In this document: in pieces, positions 7,498 to 15,466 of the stretch | How positions within the stretch are numbered: position 1 is the first letter of the stretch | Layout of the letters: every line of letters begins with the position of its first letter | NCBI GenBank assembly: GCA_024682215.1 | Contig: JAIKZM010000040.1 | Location: forward strand, 1 to 62,063 | Reading direction: 5' to 3' | Length of the DNA: 62,063 nucleotides | DNA from: Saccharofermentans sp. | GTDB taxonomy: Bacteria > Bacillota > Clostridia > Saccharofermentanales > Saccharofermentanaceae | Notes under the pieces: model-generated | What the model was told of the DNA's origin: nothing | Seen by the model: the letters and a program-made list of their open reading frames with translations, nothing else | The model's database searches: none | Made by a program: the position numbers and the translations under genes

Positions 7498-9378
7498 TTA
7501 CAGAGTTTGGAAACAGCTCAGTTCCATGACCCATATGAAAATTGGATAGGCCAGTGTGAGGATGATCCAGATGATGTTTCTGATCTTTGTCTTTATGCCG
7601 GCTCTGCTTTTTGAAGTCCTGTAGGCAAGAAGGCCTGAAATGTTGACAGAAGCGACTGCGAGCGCGCCGGCAAGAAGGCAGGATACCATTACGAATGTCG
7701 GATTGCATAAGTTGATAACAAAGAAGAACAAGAAAAGGATGATCCCGGATACACCGTAGATGATCTGCTGTGCAAATATCAGCCTGTCCTCTTCACTGTA
7801 TGCCTTCATGGTACTGCGGTGCTTTCTGACAAGCATAGCGATCAGCTTTATCAAAACTACAATAAAACATATAAGACCGAACAGAATGAAAGCGTAGCAA
7901 GCTATCGTGGGCAGCGCCCCTGTTTTGCTCCTGAAACAATCGGCATAGCCTGTCTCGTAGATACCGTCTTTTATGTAGGCAAAACTTTCAGAACCGTTGT
8001 CTTTGACGATGTACTGGTTTTCGCCGACAGGTACGATCTCGATGCCGTCATTGAAAGTATATCCTAACAGTTTTACCGAATAAGTACCGTTGCTGTTTCT
8101 TGAAAGAGGACAAATACCTGTTAGATACTGGAATGCTCTGCCGGCACCGCAGACTATAGTACGCTTGCAGTAATACATTCCGCTTAAGTCAGGAACGGTG
8201 CCGCTGTATCCTTTAAAACCTTCACGGTCTGTAATGGAACCGTAGATAAGGCAGGGGATGCCGTTGCAGAATGCCGTCTCTCCGGCTTCATTGGTAAGTA
8301 CAGCTATGCCGAGTCCGCTGACGGGATCAAATTCAAGGTTTGCGGTGCAGTATGTGTTTCCGCCGTGGCCGACAGTTTCGACTTTGTGCTGCATAGTCCA
8401 TAAACCGTGGCAGTTCTTGGCAACTTCGGTGTCACCGAAAAACGACGTTGCCTTGAACATTTCACTGCGTGTGCTTTTGTCTTTGAACAGTGGCGAATCT
8501 TCATTTACAAGTGCCTGACCGAGTTTTGAGATATCCTCGAGTGTTCCGATAACTGCACCTGCAGGGAAGAGCTGGACGTATGTTCTTCCTTCGCCGTAAG
8601 ATTCGCTGCTGTTTAATGTGACCGAATAACACTTGAGCTCGTGACGCTTTTCCGCGACCCAGTCATTGTCTTTCTGAAGCGGATCGGCGGAAGTGTGCTT
8701 CATGCTGAGAGGAATGAATATGTTATCGTTTACATAAGAAACATAATCCTTTCCGCTCGTTCTCTCCACGATGTAAGCCGCAAGCGCGGTGGACCAGTTT
8801 GAGTATGCGGTGCATTCACCTACGTGAAACGCCTGGTAGCATTCGCATTTCTTTACCGCTTCTTCAAGCGATGAGAATAATTCATAAGGTCCTGCTTCCT
8901 GATTCTCGTAAAAGCTGTCCTGGAAACCTGCTCTGTGGCTCATGAGATCGAGCATTGTGATCTTTTCTTCAGGATACTGAAGCTTTTTGAGGAACTTTTC
9001 GGGAAGATATGTGCGGATATCTTCATTAAGATCTATATTACCTCTTTCATACTGCTGCATGACTGATATCCATACGAGTATCTTTGAAGTGCTTCCCCAG
9101 TCGAATACAGTCTGATCGTCAGCCTTTATCCTGTTCTCGATGTCAGACCATCCGTAGTACTTGTTGCATATTGTGCCGTTTTTGTCGAAAACGCTTACTT
9201 CACAGGCTGCAAGCCCCTTTTCGCGCTCGGAAATATAACTGTCTATGCTTTTTCCGATCTCGGAATAGGCTATGCCTGATGGCGTTTTCTTTTGTTCGTT
9301 TTCTGACGCGAATACATTTAATGGCAATGCGGCAAATGCCAGCATCACCGTAAGTATGAGTGCAAATAATTTTCTCAT
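7498..9378 (-). CDS. Secreted/membrane serine hydrolase (beta-lactamase/class C family)
   Basis: A 626-residue protein with a signal peptide (to about residue 25). Its serine hydrolase domain carries SxxK (Ser96-Thr-Ser-Lys99), YxN (Tyr192-Ser-Asn194) and HGG near residue 340, the three motifs of the penicillin-binding/class C beta-lactamase fold. The last 150 residues contain three to four membrane segments. This domain order occurs in extracytoplasmic esterases and peptidases anchored by a C-terminal membrane domain. It need not confer beta-lactam resistance. The start at 9378 follows GGAGGAGG (9387-9394); an upstream in-frame start lacks such a site. It is divergent from the BspA-like gene and convergent with the lysine-rich lipoprotein. 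Confidence 0.85.
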   Translation of the reverse strand: MRKLFALILTVMLAFAALPLNVFASENEQKKTPSGIAYSEIGKSIDSYISEREKGLAACEVSVFDKNGTICNKYYGWSDIENRIKADDQTVFDWGSTSKILVWISVMQQYERGNIDLNEDIRTYLPEKFLKKLQYPEEKITMLDLMSHRAGFQDSFYENQEAGPYELFSSLEEAVKKCECYQAFHVGECTAYSNWSTALAAYIVERTSGKDYVSYVNDNIFIPLSMKHTSADPLQKDNDWVAEKRHELKCYSVTLNSSESYGEGRTYVQLFPAGAVIGTLEDISKLGQALVNEDSPLFKDKSTRSEMFKATSFFGDTEVAKNCHGLWTMQHKVETVGHGGNTYCTANLEFDPVSGLGIAVLTNEAGETAFCNGIPCLIYGSITDREGFKGYSGTVPDLSGMYYCKRTIVCGAGRAFQYLTGICPLSRNSNGTYSVKLLGYTFNDGIEIVPVGENQYIVKDNGSESFAYIKDGIYETGYADCFRSKTGALPTIACYAFILFGLICFIVVLIKLIAMLVRKHRSTMKAYSEEDRLIFAQQIIYGVSGIILFLFFFVINLCNPTFVMVSCLLAGALAVASVNISGLLAYRTSKSRAGIKTKIRNIIWIILTLAYPIFIWVMELSCFQTL

Positions 9379-9441
9379 CTCAATAAACCTCCTCCGTTTT
9401 GAGCTCAATGCAATGTTAAACGCGGAGCATTACATCAGTGA

Positions 9442-9490
9442 TCGGTTAACATTAACCGAACATTAAATATATTGATTTGAGGTGTATAAT
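9442..9490 (+). promoter_or_regulatory. Palindrome and -10 box between divergent genes
   Basis: TCGGTTAA-CA-TTAACCGA (9442-9459) is a perfect 8-bp inverted repeat. It lies 26 bp upstream of a TATAAT (9485-9490) reading toward the BspA-like gene. The palindrome has the form of a dimeric repressor site and lies between two divergent surface-protein genes. No regulator is linked to it in this window. Confidence 0.45.
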
Positions 9491-9540
9491 AGTAAAATTA
9501 AATTTACACTGCTGAGCAGCGGTGTTTGAGGGAGGTTTAT

Positions 9541-11253
9541 ATGAAGCGCCTTAGAGCACTGTCAGCCATCTTGGCTGCCGTAATGTGCATGACCATGGTG
9601 GCAACACCGGCCATGGCAGAGGAAACAGAAATTCCTTCAGAAACTGCAAAGACTGAAGAGACTGAAAAGACGGAACCGGAGGAAACAAAGAAACCGGCTC
9701 CCAAGGAAGAAAAGAAAGAGACAGCACCGGAGCAGACGGAGGCTGAGGAGACCGAGGCTACTGAGCCTGCAAAGGAAACAGAACCTGCAGAAAAAGAAGA
9801 ACCAGCTGAGACTGAACAGCAGGAAGGCGAAGTTGCTGAATCTAAAGAGCCGCAGGCTCCTGAAGAAAAGGTTCCCGAAGATACCGCAAAGCAGGATGCC
9901 CTTGATGCAAATTCAGGCAGATTCGGTGACAACAAAGAGTTTGCCTGGTCTTTCAATACCAAGACCGGTTATCTGAAGATCACCGGAACGGGAAGCATGC
10001 CGAGTTTTCAGGACCCTGATATTATTGGCGATAACCGTCCCTGGAAGGGTGTATTGTCAAAGATCAAGACCGTAGAGATCTCTGAGGGAGTGGAAACTAT
10101 TTCCAACTTTGCTTTCCAAAACTGCAAATATATGACTTCGGTCAAGCTCCCGAATACGCTTGATTCTATCGGCGTGAGAGCGTTTTTGTACTGCAGGAGC
10201 ATTAAGAGCATCAAGCTCCCTGACAGTGTGACATGGATAAGAGATGAAGCTTTCGCATGCTGCGATAAACTGGAAACTATCAACATCCCTTCCGGTGTTA
10301 CGGAGATCAGACGTGAAGCTTTTTGGGGATGCAGCAGCATTAAGAACATTGATCTTCCTGATGGCCTTACCAAGATCAATCCCGGAACTTTTGTAGGATG
10401 TACGTCTCTTAAAGGGATCAAGATCCCTGACAGCGTTACTGAGATCGGGGAGTCGGCATTCCACGGATGCTTCAGCTTTACGGAAGTTGTTATTCCCGAT
10501 AAAGTGACCACTATCGGTGACGATGCTTTTGGCGACTGCCATAATATGGTCAGAATAACGATCCCTTCCAGCGTCAAGGCCATCGGTGACAAAGCATTCC
10601 AGCAATGCACGGCACTTACTGAAGTGTACTATTCCGGTACAAAGACTGATTTTTACAAAATCAATATCAGCAATGACGAAAATGACCTGTTAAAAGGTGC
10701 AGATCTTCTCATTGCCGGTAATTACCATAAGATAACCATTGGGACTTCAGATCACGGAAAGGTTATTCCTTCACAGAAAAACGCCAGCTTCGGCAGAGAG
10801 ATCACTGTCAATGTTGACCGCGAATTCCGCTTTGCCATTGACACCATTAAAGTAAACGGCAGTGAGATAACCGGAAACAAGTTCTTTATGCCTGATGAGG
10901 ATGTAACCATCGATGTTACTTACAAGGAGATCATTCCTTCAGCAAACACGCTTGCTGCAAAAGGCGGAAAGACCGCAAAGGTCAAGTACAAGAAGCTCAA
11001 AAAGAAGGCTCAGAATGTCGCACGTTCCAAGATCATCACGATCAGCACACCCGAGGGCAAGGTTACATATAAGCTCTTGAGCGTAAACAAGAAGAAAAAG
11101 TACTTCAAGATCAATGCTGCAAACGGTGTCGTAACCGTCAAGAAAAAGCTCAAGAAGGGTACATATACACTTAAGGTCAGAGTTACTGCTGCGGGAAATG
11201 AAAACTATAATGCAGCATCCAAGACAGTTTCATTTAAGATCAAAGTTAAATAA
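9541..11253 (+). CDS. BspA-like leucine-rich repeat surface protein
   Basis: A 570-residue exported protein. A signal peptide (to about residue 28) is followed by an acidic, low-complexity linker rich in Glu, Thr, Pro and Lys (about 30-115). A BspA-type LRR_5 array then runs from about 150 to 350, with repeats of about 23 residues such as VTEIGESAFHGCFSF. After it come a Listeria-Bacteroides-like repeat (about 395-465) and a basic beta-rich C-terminal module (about 470-570). Such proteins mediate adhesion or recognition at the cell surface. No LPXTG or SLH anchor is visible, so attachment may be through the basic C-terminal module. The start at 9541 follows GGGAGG by 7 bases. Confidence 0.85.
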   Translation: MKRLRALSAILAAVMCMTMVATPAMAEETEIPSETAKTEETEKTEPEETKKPAPKEEKKETAPEQTEAEETEATEPAKETEPAEKEEPAETEQQEGEVAESKEPQAPEEKVPEDTAKQDALDANSGRFGDNKEFAWSFNTKTGYLKITGTGSMPSFQDPDIIGDNRPWKGVLSKIKTVEISEGVETISNFAFQNCKYMTSVKLPNTLDSIGVRAFLYCRSIKSIKLPDSVTWIRDEAFACCDKLETINIPSGVTEIRREAFWGCSSIKNIDLPDGLTKINPGTFVGCTSLKGIKIPDSVTEIGESAFHGCFSFTEVVIPDKVTTIGDDAFGDCHNMVRITIPSSVKAIGDKAFQQCTALTEVYYSGTKTDFYKINISNDENDLLKGADLLIAGNYHKITIGTSDHGKVIPSQKNASFGREITVNVDREFRFAIDTIKVNGSEITGNKFFMPDEDVTIDVTYKEIIPSANTLAAKGGKTAKVKYKKLKKKAQNVARSKIITISTPEGKVTYKLLSVNKKKKYFKINAANGVVTVKKKLKKGTYTLKVRVTAAGNENYNAASKTVSFKIKVK

Positions 11254-11267
11254 TCAGGAGGATAATT

Positions 11268-11642
11268 ATGTTTTATGTTATTTTCGGAGGAATCCTGGTC
11301 TTTGCCGGTTTTTATCTCATCATCAAGTGCCTGGTCAGCCGTAAGAAAGGCGTTCATCTGGATGCGGCTCTTGCAGGTTTCCAGGATGAGAAGGGCGCAA
11401 CATATCCGGTATTCACATTCAGATATGAAGGTGAGGAGCTCACACTCCCCGGCGGCGTACCCGCTAATCCTTCTAAGTTCAAGCATCAGGTAGGCGACAA
11501 TGTAAGGATCATCTTTAATCCGTCGAACAGGAAGTTCGTTGACATAGAGGGTTCGGCTACAGAATATATTTACGGTATCGCTGCCATAGTCTGTGGTGCG
11601 ATCCTGGCACTCGCTTCGCTTAAGAAGATGGGCGTGTTCTGA
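11268..11642 (+). CDS. DUF3592-like membrane protein
   Basis: A 124-residue protein with one membrane helix at each end (about 2-22 and 100-118) and a beta-rich extracytoplasmic part between them. The pattern, with a YPVFTFRYEGEE stretch and a GDNVRIIFNPSNRK turn, is that of DUF3592. The function of that family is unknown. It lies 14 bp after the BspA-like gene with its own AGGAGG site, so it is probably co-transcribed with it and may help fold or display it (inference). The unit ends at the terminator at 11665. Confidence 0.7.
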   Translation: MFYVIFGGILVFAGFYLIIKCLVSRKKGVHLDAALAGFQDEKGATYPVFTFRYEGEELTLPGGVPANPSKFKHQVGDNVRIIFNPSNRKFVDIEGSATEYIYGIAAIVCGAILALASLKKMGVF

Positions 11643-11664
11643 TATCTGATATTTAAGCAAGCAA

Positions 11665-11694
11665 AAAGAGCGTCACGGTTGTGGCGCTCTTTTA
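11665..11694. terminator. Bidirectional intrinsic terminator
   Basis: AAAGAGCGTCAC pairs with GTGGCGCTCTTT across a GGTT loop, with T-runs on both strands, between two convergent genes. Confidence 0.85.
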
Positions 11695-11711
11695 ATTTGA
11701 AACAGCTTATA

Positions 11712-12125
11712 TCATTCGTTCCTGAAGTTCCTGATGGCTTTTCTCTTCTCACATTCAGGACACGTGGACATGGGCGTCAGTGCCAGAACGGATTCCTTTT
11801 TGTATCCGCACTTGGAACAGATGAAAACATATTTTGAAAATACGCTTCCCATTGAAGTACTGAGGATCCAGGTGCCGTTCGAGTCATCATCAGCCTTAGG
11901 AATATCGGGCTTGGTATCGTGTTCTGCTTCTGCCACGAAGGAAACAGGCGTATGTGCTGTTACCGGAACATGGATCGAATCTTCATCAAACCATGTCTTG
12001 GGCTTGGGTTCACCGAAAACACACTTGTTTTTGTAAAACGGACAGCCGTAGCATTCGTCCATGTTTACGCAAAGTCTGTAAACGCCTTTTAACAGCTGAT
12101 CTAACTGCTGACTATTGTTCTCCAT
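11712..12125 (-). CDS. Small Cys-rich zinc-ribbon protein
   Basis: This 137-residue soluble protein has two cysteine groups. The N-terminal one is Cys19, Cys25, Cys28 and Cys35 (CVNMDECYGCPFYKNKC). The C-terminal one is a rubredoxin-like zinc ribbon, CSKCGY...CPEC, near residues 103-125. An acidic, poorly conserved linker joins them. The second group would bind zinc; the first could hold zinc or an iron-sulfur cluster. The family is not recognised. It lies downstream of pheA on the same strand but has its own extended -10 promoter in the 86-bp gap and an AAGGAG ribosome site. Confidence 0.65.
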   Translation of the reverse strand: MENNSQQLDQLLKGVYRLCVNMDECYGCPFYKNKCVFGEPKPKTWFDEDSIHVPVTAHTPVSFVAEAEHDTKPDIPKADDDSNGTWILSTSMGSVFSKYVFICSKCGYKKESVLALTPMSTCPECEKRKAIRNFRNE

Positions 12126-12185
12126 ACTTCTGCTCTCCTTGTCCGCGGCTTGGTTGAACGTCTAACCCTCAAAGGAATTTGTTAT

Positions 12186-12194
12186 ATTATAGCA
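12186..12194 (-). promoter_or_regulatory. Extended -10 promoter
   Basis: On the minus strand TGC then TATAAT (12191-12186) precedes the zinc-ribbon gene by about 60 bases. No good -35 box is visible. Confidence 0.5.
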
Positions 12195-12211
12195 CGGTAT
12201 TCCGCAAAGAT

Positions 12212-13342
12212 TCAGATGTATGTTCCAAGATAAGCGAAATCAGACGGTTCCGCATCGAGCTGGCACAAAAGCTTGACTACTTCATCGGAATATGCCGAAG
12301 CTTCGAAATCAAGGTAGAACATGAATTCGAAATCTGATCCTGCGATCGGGCGCGATTCTATTTTCGTGAGATTCAGACCGAGAGATGAGAACTTTGCAAG
12401 TGTGTCTGCAAGTGCACCCGGCTTATGTCCGAGGGTCATCATGATCGATGTCTTTGAAGCACCGGGATAGATGCGCAGGTCTTTTGTGATGCAGATGAAC
12501 CTGGTGTAATTGTGATCGGTGTTCATTATGTTGCAGGGAATGGACGAAAGGCCGTAGAGCTGACGGCAGTCGGCAGAAGAGATGGCTGCAACGTCGTTTC
12601 TTTCGGAATCGGCGACCATGCGTGCGGCTACGGCCGTGTTTTCTACGACATTGATCCTGATCTGAGGATTATCCTTTAAGAAGTGGCTGCACTGGCCGAT
12701 AGCCTGGCTGTGGGAGAAGATCTCCTTAATGCCTGAAAGCTCCGTTCCGGGCTTAACCAGAAGCTGATGATTGATCTTGAGCTTGTAGTCGCGGGCGATG
12801 TGAAATCTGTGGCCTGCCATGAGGTCATAGACCTGTGTTACAGAACCGTATGAACTGTTTTCGATCGGGAGCATGCCGTATTCGCAAAGTCCGCTTTCGA
12901 CTGCCTGGAATACACCTTCGAATGTCTTGAAATACATGATGTTTGCGTTGGCGAAGATCTTGTCTGTTGCGATCTGGGAATATGCTCCTTCGATGCCCTG
13001 GCAAGCAATTGTTCCTGATGAAGGGAAGATCTTGGGCGTTTTCTCGATGGCTTCCCTGATGCGGTCAGCGAGCTCTGTCTTTGTTCCGTACATAGTGTAT
13101 TTGTAGGAGTGACTCATGTCGAAAAGCGCCTGGAAGAGAACGCGTTCGTAACCGCTGATGTCTTTATAGTCGCGCTCGAGATCATTCATGAATCCTCTTT
13201 CGTAGCGTCTGCATTTCTGGGCTATCTCGGAGGCGGGGATACCTTCGTCTGCCTGCCGGCTTGCGTCTAGGCGTTCTTCAACGAGTTTGGCGATCTCGTG
13301 ATCGATCTCTTCGATCCTTCTGCTTGATTCCTTCTGTGTCAT
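12212..13342 (-). CDS. pheA: Bifunctional chorismate mutase/prephenate dehydratase
   Basis: A 376-residue enzyme that converts chorismate to prephenate and then to phenylpyruvate, the committed branch to phenylalanine. Residues 1-90 form the AroQ-type chorismate mutase helices. Residues about 105-285 form prephenate dehydratase (GIEGAYSQIA, and the catalytic TRF in NYTRFICI). Residues about 295-376 form the ACT domain, including the ESRP motif that binds phenylalanine for feedback inhibition. The ATG at 13342 is preferred over one at 13348 because AAAGGAG then lies 7 bases away. A Phe-codon-rich leader peptide and a terminator with competing helices lie just upstream, so transcription should be attenuated when charged tRNA-Phe is abundant. 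Confidence 0.95.
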   Translation of the reverse strand: MTQKESSRRIEEIDHEIAKLVEERLDASRQADEGIPASEIAQKCRRYERGFMNDLERDYKDISGYERVLFQALFDMSHSYKYTMYGTKTELADRIREAIEKTPKIFPSSGTIACQGIEGAYSQIATDKIFANANIMYFKTFEGVFQAVESGLCEYGMLPIENSSYGSVTQVYDLMAGHRFHIARDYKLKINHQLLVKPGTELSGIKEIFSHSQAIGQCSHFLKDNPQIRINVVENTAVAARMVADSERNDVAAISSADCRQLYGLSSIPCNIMNTDHNYTRFICITKDLRIYPGASKTSIMMTLGHKPGALADTLAKFSSLGLNLTKIESRPIAGSDFEFMFYLDFEASAYSDEVVKLLCQLDAEPSDFAYLGTYI

Positions 13343-13360
13343 GTTCATTCTCCTTTGCTG

Positions 13361-13440
13361 ATAAAACAAAAACCCCGCAGCTTGTTTCACTGCGGGGCTA
13401 AAGTCCTATTTTGGTTTTATCTCTGTTTACAGGCAGTGAA
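13361..13440 (-). promoter_or_regulatory. Transcription attenuator of pheA (terminator plus antiterminator)
   Basis: Minus-strand order: TTCACTGC (13440-13433) and TGTAAAC (13431-13425), then the terminator stem CCCCGCAG (13397-13390) with CTGCGGGG (13380-13373), then TTTTTGTTTT. TTCACTGC is exactly complementary to GCAGTGAA (13393-13386), which overlaps the 5' arm of the terminator, so it is the antiterminator. TGTAAAC pairs with GTTTACA (13491-13485) inside the leader-peptide codons, which gives the competing 1:2 helix. All three helices are visible in sequence. No T-box antiterminator motif is present. Confidence 0.82.
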
Positions 13441-13442
13441 AA

Positions 13443-13505
13443 CTATTCGCTCTTCGTGAGGGCAAAAAATGAAAAGATAAAGCTTGTAAACCAAAAATTT
13501 CTCAT
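13443..13505 (-). CDS. pheL: Phenylalanine leader peptide
   Basis: A 20-codon ORF, MRNFWFTSFI-FSFFALTKSE, ending with TAG at 13443. It contains six Phe codons, all TTT, within codons 4-14, and one Trp. A ribosome stalled there for lack of charged tRNA-Phe would cover the GTTTACA segment and free the antiterminator. A ribosome reaching the stop codon would cover TTCACTGC and let the terminator form. The ribosome site is weak, and no clear promoter was found upstream. The geometry matches the pheA attenuator of enteric bacteria. The gene symbol is used by analogy only. Confidence 0.75.
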   Translation of the reverse strand: MRNFWFTSFIFSFFALTKSE

Positions 13506-13621
13506 GAGCGGATTTTACTACTTGTTTTTGAGTTAGTAAACAACAACTTTGCCATATTTTTACATTGTGCCTCACTGACCGTTATGTTACGCTTCCGAGA
13601 CACTTTCGGGGCAAAGGCTGA

Positions 13622-15466
13622 ATGAACATGCTTAGAATGTATACTCAATACATGATTTTTATAAAAGAAGAAACATATAGGCGCATTAATATGATCCGGG
13701 GTGCTGTTGTCCTTTTGGCTGCGGCCGGTCTGTCAACGGCTTTTTTCTCCGGCTGTTCACCGGCGGTACAGGCGAAAGAGCCGCAAGGGACTTCCGTTAT
13801 TGCTTCTTCTGCAGAAGATAAGGACAATTACGAGAAGGCTGATTACACGCTTTCACAAGTTGAGGGCAACGTAAGCAGATTTGAGCTCGGAATGATAGAT
13901 GACAGAACGAGTCCGCAATATGTCATTTCCGGAAAGTATGCGTATTTCCTGTCAGCAGTTGGCGATAACTATGAGCTTAAGCGCATAAACATTGATGCCC
14001 CTTCGTCATCCGGTGTTGCCAGGTTCGAATTTGCCGATCACTATTGCTGTCTTTACTCCTATGCTTTCAGGTATGAGGGAAAGACAGAAGTAACCTTCAT
14101 GGATCTTGATCTCAACGAGATATGTAAGATCCCGAAAACAGAGTACTTTGAGGATATAATCCCATATAAGGATTCGTATATCATAATATGCGGAGACGAT
14201 ATTCAGCTGGTGAGGAACGGAAGCCTTGAGCCTTTCAGAAAACTCAAACAGAGCAATTTCTCACTCTTGACGAGTGAGGTCACTGAAGAGAACACATGGC
14301 TTCTTTTTACTGATAACAATGATTCCGGTGCCTTCACGTACTATATCTACAATGTTAACGAGGATAAGTACGAAACGGTTACGGACATGGGTTTCAACTA
14401 CTATTCCGACGGCTTTTACGATATTAACGGAAGAAGGGTCATGTACAGAAAACTGTCTGATCCAAAGAATCAGGAATTTGAAGCAAAGTATACCGGAGCA
14501 CCGTTCAATACTTATTTTGACGGTCAGCGGGTTTATCTTGCGGATCCGAGTGACATGACGCTGAAATACTATGATCCGGTAAAAAATACGATCTGTGATC
14601 TTACTGATTATGAATTCGGAAAATACAGCATACGCATTCTTGGCCTCAATGGAAGCCGCCTGATCCTGGCTTTCCGTGACGAACTTTACGTTGTCGATGT
14701 GTCTGGCAGGGAAGAGATACCTCTTGAGGAATACGTAATTATCCTTCACGGTAAGGTCGTAGATATTGAGAATGAGATCAGGGATCAGTACTCGATCAAC
14801 ATCCTGACAGGAAAAGCGGCAGTTCAGCATCTGTTAGGCAACATCAAGGCCGATGCCGTGGAAGATGATTTCAGGATCTATTATTCGATCAAGCAGATCT
14901 ACAGGTACATTAAACGTTTCGGCAAAGATTTCTTTAAGGAATTCCGTTACGGAACATCCCAGGGCTTATACGTGCTGATGACCGGCATAACGGAGGTTAC
15001 GAATGACGGTGCGGCAATAGATGCCGGCGGCGTGGCTTTCAGAAGTGAAGACAGATTCTACATTATCCTGAACATTAATACCGATTACACGGGCAGGAAC
15101 TTCTGCCACGAACTGATGCATTCAATGGAACAGAATACGGACGGGGTGTCATTGTTTCCGGAATGGAAAAAATACAATCCCAAAGGTTTCAAGTATGCCG
15201 GAAGCTATGCGGTTGCCGCTGATTCCAAATATTCCATAGAAGGTCCCGACGGTTATGATGTCTACTTTTACGATGTCTATTCAAAGACAAATGAACTGGA
15301 GGACCGCGCGAGGATATTCGAAAATATCGTAGCCGTCGAAAAGGATGAAAGCAGGGTAAATGAATTGCCTAAACTGAAGGCGAAAGCCTTATACATCAGG
15401 GAACGTTTATACAAACTGTATCCGTCACTTAAGGATACGGACATTTTCAAGAATCTGGACGGGTGA
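13622..15466 (+). CDS. Lipoprotein with zinc-protease-like HELMH motif (paralog 1)
   Basis: A 614-residue predicted lipoprotein; the lipobox ends in FFSGC near residue 45. The central part (about 75-390) is beta-rich and may form a propeller-like sensor domain. The C-terminal third holds His496-Glu-Leu-Met-His500, a perfect HExxH zincin motif, and a downstream EDRARIF segment (Glu560) that could supply the third ligand. This suggests a surface metallopeptidase; the substrate is unknown. AAAGG precedes ATG 13622, and residue numbering then matches the paralog exactly. An alternative ATG at 13691 gives a more usual signal peptide. It overlaps the paralog by 4 bp. Confidence 0.7.
   Translation: MNMLRMYTQYMIFIKEETYRRINMIRGAVVLLAAAGLSTAFFSGCSPAVQAKEPQGTSVIASSAEDKDNYEKADYTLSQVEGNVSRFELGMIDDRTSPQYVISGKYAYFLSAVGDNYELKRINIDAPSSSGVARFEFADHYCCLYSYAFRYEGKTEVTFMDLDLNEICKIPKTEYFEDIIPYKDSYIIICGDDIQLVRNGSLEPFRKLKQSNFSLLTSEVTEENTWLLFTDNNDSGAFTYYIYNVNEDKYETVTDMGFNYYSDGFYDINGRRVMYRKLSDPKNQEFEAKYTGAPFNTYFDGQRVYLADPSDMTLKYYDPVKNTICDLTDYEFGKYSIRILGLNGSRLILAFRDELYVVDVSGREEIPLEEYVIILHGKVVDIENEIRDQYSINILTGKAAVQHLLGNIKADAVEDDFRIYYSIKQIYRYIKRFGKDFFKEFRYGTSQGLYVLMTGITEVTNDGAAIDAGGVAFRSEDRFYIILNINTDYTGRNFCHELMHSMEQNTDGVSLFPEWKKYNPKGFKYAGSYAVAADSKYSIEGPDGYDVYFYDVYSKTNELEDRARIFENIVAVEKDESRVNELPKLKAKALYIRERLYKLYPSLKDTDIFKNLDG

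Noticed and set aside
7498..9378. Beta-lactam resistance gene
   Set aside because: The motifs fit the wider serine hydrolase/PBP-like family. The C-terminal membrane domain and the host type do not support a resistance call.
10008..10610. Two long minus-strand ORFs opposite the LRR array
   Set aside because: They arise from the periodic LRR coding sequence on the plus strand. They have no start context and no family resemblance.
13361..13505. T-box riboswitch upstream of pheA
   Set aside because: No GGTGG-type antiterminator bulge or specifier loop is visible. The Phe-rich leader peptide and the competing helices explain the region better.
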